Assembly (NCBI GenBank): GCA_023421955.1
Contig: JAEZSE010000024.1
Span: forward strand, 88,905 to 152,904
Source of the DNA: Bacillota bacterium
GTDB lineage: Bacteria > Bacillota > Clostridia > Christensenellales > UMGS416
Length of the DNA stretch: 64,000 nt
Reading direction: 5' to 3'
The position numbers and the translations under genes were made by a program. The notes under the pieces are model-generated. The model was not told the DNA's origin. It saw only the letters and a list, made by a program, of their open reading frames with translations, and did no database searches. This document shows, piece after piece, positions 61,769 to 64,000 of the stretch (positions are counted from its first letter, which is position 1; every line of letters begins with the position of its first letter).

Positions 61769-63091
61769 TCAGCTCCCCCGAATCGCCTCCAACGGGCTCA
61801 TCCGCGTGGCCTTGATCGCCGGATAAATACCCGATGCCATGCCTACTGCGACTGAAATACTCACGGCTCCAACTGCCAGCCACCAGGGTATGACCAGCTT
61901 CACGCCGGATTGGAATTGCATACCCAGCACCATGGCCTCGTCGGTACTGGAGTTTACAAAGAAGCTGATCACAAAACTCGCAATCAGGCCCATCAGCCCG
62001 CCCACCATGCCAATCATGGCTGCTTCACCCAGAAACACCAACCGGATGCGGGCAATGGAGAGTCCGATTACCTTCATGACTCCGATCTCGCGTCGGCGCT
62101 CCAGGATACCGGCAAGCATCGTATTGGCAATGCCGATGGCAGACACAATGAGCGAGATCACTGCCATCATAGAAAGCTGTCCTTGCTGGCGGGTTTGTTC
62201 GGCGCGGGCGCTCTCAATGTATTCGGTGGGGCTGTAGGCCTCATAACCCATTGCTTTAATGCCATCCAGCAGCGGCATCACGCTATCCAGGTCTTTTGCA
62301 TAAACGAGAGCAGCAGTATAGGTATTCAGGCCCAGGCCCATGTCAGAAGCCGCAGCCAGGTTATCCTTGATCATCGCCTTGGCGATACCGAGGCTGATGT
62401 ACATGCCGTAGCTTCGCTCGTTCTGTTCCGCCTTCATGAGGCCGCTAAACCCGCCACGGTAAGTTCTGCCAGGCTGGCCCTGCCCGTCTCCGGGTGCGCC
62501 CTTTCCGCCGAACGTGACCCTTGCTTGCTCGCTGAGCCAATCCACATCCGGACCGGCCGGCTCCTCCTCCGCAATTGCACCGCCCTTGTCACCAAAGCCT
62601 TTTCCTTCCTCCTGCGAAGGATCCACGAAAAACAACTGGGCATTGTAGCCCAGTGCGATCTGTGGCACGCCCTCTGTGCCGGAAAACATTTGCCCCTGTT
62701 GAAAGATAAATCCGGGCACCGCGACCGGGTCGATGCCGGTCAGCGTGGCATATGCAGCCTCGTATTTCCCCACGCGGATGGAAACAGGGATTTCGATGAC
62801 GGGGCTCACCGACCCTGCGCCGGGCAGTTCCCGGATCGCTTCGATTACCCGGTCGTCGATCTTTTTAGCTGATGGGCCACTACGGCCATATCCGGCCATC
62901 ACGCGAATTTCGGTGAGGGTGGCGTTTCCAGCCACATTTTGTTCAAATTGCTCCATGCTGCCCAGCCCGAGAGCAACCATCACGACAATACAGGCTGTTC
63001 CGATCACCACTCCAAGCACCGTGAGCGCTGTGCGCAGCTTCCTGCGCCGAAGGCTCATCGCGGCAAGCCGCAGCATGTCAATCCACTTCAT
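61769..63091 (-). CDS. MacB/FtsX-type ABC transporter permease
   Basis: A 440-residue membrane protein of the MacB permease class: TM1 near residues 20-45 (RTALTVLGVVIGTACIVVM), a large extracytoplasmic MacB_PCD domain (about 45-290) with GTEGVPQIALG, then three C-terminal helices of the FtsX domain, including GILERRREIGVMKVIGLS and the terminal YPAIKATRMSPLEAIRGS. Such permeases work with an ATPase and drive envelope processes or peptide/lipoprotein export rather than import. The start at 63091 overlaps the upstream gene by 14 bp. The cognate ATPase is not in the window and may lie beyond the edge. Confidence 0.92.
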   Translation of the reverse strand: MKWIDMLRLAAMSLRRRKLRTALTVLGVVIGTACIVVMVALGLGSMEQFEQNVAGNATLTEIRVMAGYGRSGPSAKKIDDRVIEAIRELPGAGSVSPVIEIPVSIRVGKYEAAYATLTGIDPVAVPGFIFQQGQMFSGTEGVPQIALGYNAQLFFVDPSQEEGKGFGDKGGAIAEEEPAGPDVDWLSEQARVTFGGKGAPGDGQGQPGRTYRGGFSGLMKAEQNERSYGMYISLGIAKAMIKDNLAAASDMGLGLNTYTAALVYAKDLDSVMPLLDGIKAMGYEAYSPTEYIESARAEQTRQQGQLSMMAVISLIVSAIGIANTMLAGILERRREIGVMKVIGLSIARIRLVFLGEAAMIGMVGGLMGLIASFVISFFVNSSTDEAMVLGMQFQSGVKLVIPWWLAVGAVSISVAVGMASGIYPAIKATRMSPLEAIRGS

Positions 63092-64000
63092 CGCTGCCCG
63101 CCGCCTCCTTTGCACGCCTGCGCCGGAACAGAATCATCGCCGCGATGATCGCCGCGACCAGGCCTGCACCAATGGCTATCGAGGCTCCCCATTGCCCGGC
63201 CTGTGGGTTTTCAGGCTCTTTCGGGGCCGAGACGGGAGGTGTGACAGGGGCTTTAATCTCGGTGCTCAACTCTACCTGCCTGTCATATTGTTTACCGAAC
63301 TCATCCTCCCAGGTTACCAAGATATAGCCGGCTGTGTTGCCGTACTGATCGGTTACAGCCGGATCAAAGACGATCTTGCCGCCCTCACCCAGCGACATGT
63401 CACGCGTGCCTGCGATGACGAAAAGTTCCGCTGTCTTGCCCGTACCTGCCTCCATGTTGCCCAGAAAGGCGCTGCCCTCGGGGATGAGGCCCGGCCCAAA
63501 GACTTTACACAGCACGTTCTGCACCGGGCTCCTGCCCATGTTGAACACATTGAGGCTCAGGGGCACAGTCTCCCCGGCAGTCACCTCAGCCGGGAAGTTG
63601 GGACGGTCAAATTCCATGCGCATCGGTTGTGTGACAGACACAAGCAGTTCGTCGCTGGTGGAGTATGCCACGCCGTTCCTGTCCTCATATTCGATGGCGA
63701 TCGTCACCTTCTGAGGCTTGGGCTCGGCATCGAACCGCGCTTTCATCGCAAACTCGAGCGTCTCGACCGCCGATTTGGCCAAATCCTTCACATACAGCGT
63801 GTTGCTGCCCGAAACCGGAGCCAGGTCCGTGCCTTCCCCCCGGACTGAAACCTTGATGTTTCGAACCGCCGCTGTGTCACTGGTGTTGTGGATGTCAAAC
63901 TCCAACTTGAATTCCTTTCCGGCCTCCACAACCTCCGGCATCGTGGCATAACGGCTTACGATGAGCCGGGGTTGGGGTTGGGGCGGCGGGGTGGGTGACG
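63078..64000 (-). CDS. Membrane-anchored CARDB-like beta-domain protein, 5'-truncated
   Basis: The frame is open from the window edge to the stop at 63078, giving at least 306 residues; an internal ATG at 63941 is unlikely to be the start because the upstream codons continue in frame with a Pro/Gln-rich linker. The visible part has two Ig-like CARDB/NEW3-type domains (EFKLEFDIHNTSDTAAVRNI; SLNVFNMGRSPVQNVLCKVF), a Pro-rich spacer, a C-terminal transmembrane helix (SIAIGAGLVAAIIAAMILF) and a basic tail RRRRAKEA. It is coupled to the MacB-like permease by a 14-bp overlap, so it is probably the accessory extracytoplasmic subunit of that transporter. Confidence 0.75.
   Translation of the reverse strand, partial: SPTPPPQPQPRLIVSRYATMPEVVEAGKEFKLEFDIHNTSDTAAVRNIKVSVRGEGTDLAPVSGSNTLYVKDLAKSAVETLEFAMKARFDAEPKPQKVTIAIEYEDRNGVAYSTSDELLVSVTQPMRMEFDRPNFPAEVTAGETVPLSLNVFNMGRSPVQNVLCKVFGPGLIPEGSAFLGNMEAGTGKTAELFVIAGTRDMSLGEGGKIVFDPAVTDQYGNTAGYILVTWEDEFGKQYDRQVELSTEIKAPVTPPVSAPKEPENPQAGQWGASIAIGAGLVAAIIAAMILFRRRRAKEAAGSDEVD

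Overview
The window looks like chromosomal DNA of a plant-glycan-degrading, probably anaerobic Gram-positive bacterium of the Clostridia/Paenibacillus type. The evidence is indirect: AGGAGG-type ribosome binding sites, LplABC-like sugar ABC systems without their own ATPase, YesM/YesN-type two-component regulators, BspA-type leucine-rich repeats, an Rrf2 regulator without Fe-S cysteines, lipoprotein signal peptides and moderate GC content. I see no rRNA, tRNA, CRISPR array, insertion sequence or phage gene. Both window edges cut genes.

Region 1 (1-9220) is a metal, most likely copper, homeostasis island. It holds an HMA-TauE/SafE-cupredoxin fusion membrane protein, an HxlR regulator divergent from a CopA P-type ATPase, an unrecognised repeat lipoprotein, a CopZ-like chaperone, an OmpR-type response regulator with its histidine kinase, and a DUF2318 lipoprotein. 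Region 2 (9461-16083) is nucleoside salvage: deoC-tdk on the minus strand, divergent from a BMP-family nucleoside ABC importer. Region 3 (16084-22845) encodes two large secreted esterases. Each sits far downstream of a near-identical promoter carrying a LacI-type operator.

Region 4 (23347-36397) is a sugar utilisation locus: two divergent GH4 glycosidases, a LysR regulator, an LplB/LplC/solute-binding-protein importer, and a five-gene catabolic run (fucose/arabinose isomerase family, aldo/keto reductase, class II aldolase, PfkB kinase, mutarotase). Together these could import an oligosaccharide, cleave it, and take the sugar through isomerisation, phosphorylation and aldol cleavage. Region 5 (36398-37931) holds an Rrf2 regulator between two decayed genes: an AraC-family fragment and an internally deleted trans-sulfuration enzyme.

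Region 6 (37932-43985) is one giant secreted adhesin-like protein with three leucine-rich-repeat blocks and four fibronectin III repeats. Region 7 (44408-61533) is a second glycan locus: an orphan alpha/alpha-barrel hydrolase, a YesN/YesM pair, a second LplABC-like importer, a GH95 alpha-L-fucosidase and two tandem GH95-like paralogues. None of these hydrolases has a signal peptide, so the system probably imports oligosaccharides and trims them in the cytoplasm. Region 8 (61769-64000) has a MacB/FtsX-type permease overlapping a truncated membrane-anchored beta-domain protein.

The most unusual items are the HMA-TauE-cupredoxin fusion with its unrecognised lipoprotein neighbour, the tandem two-catalytic-domain esterase, the shared operator with long leaders before the esterases, the tandem divergent GH95-like pair, and the gene remnants flanking Rrf2.
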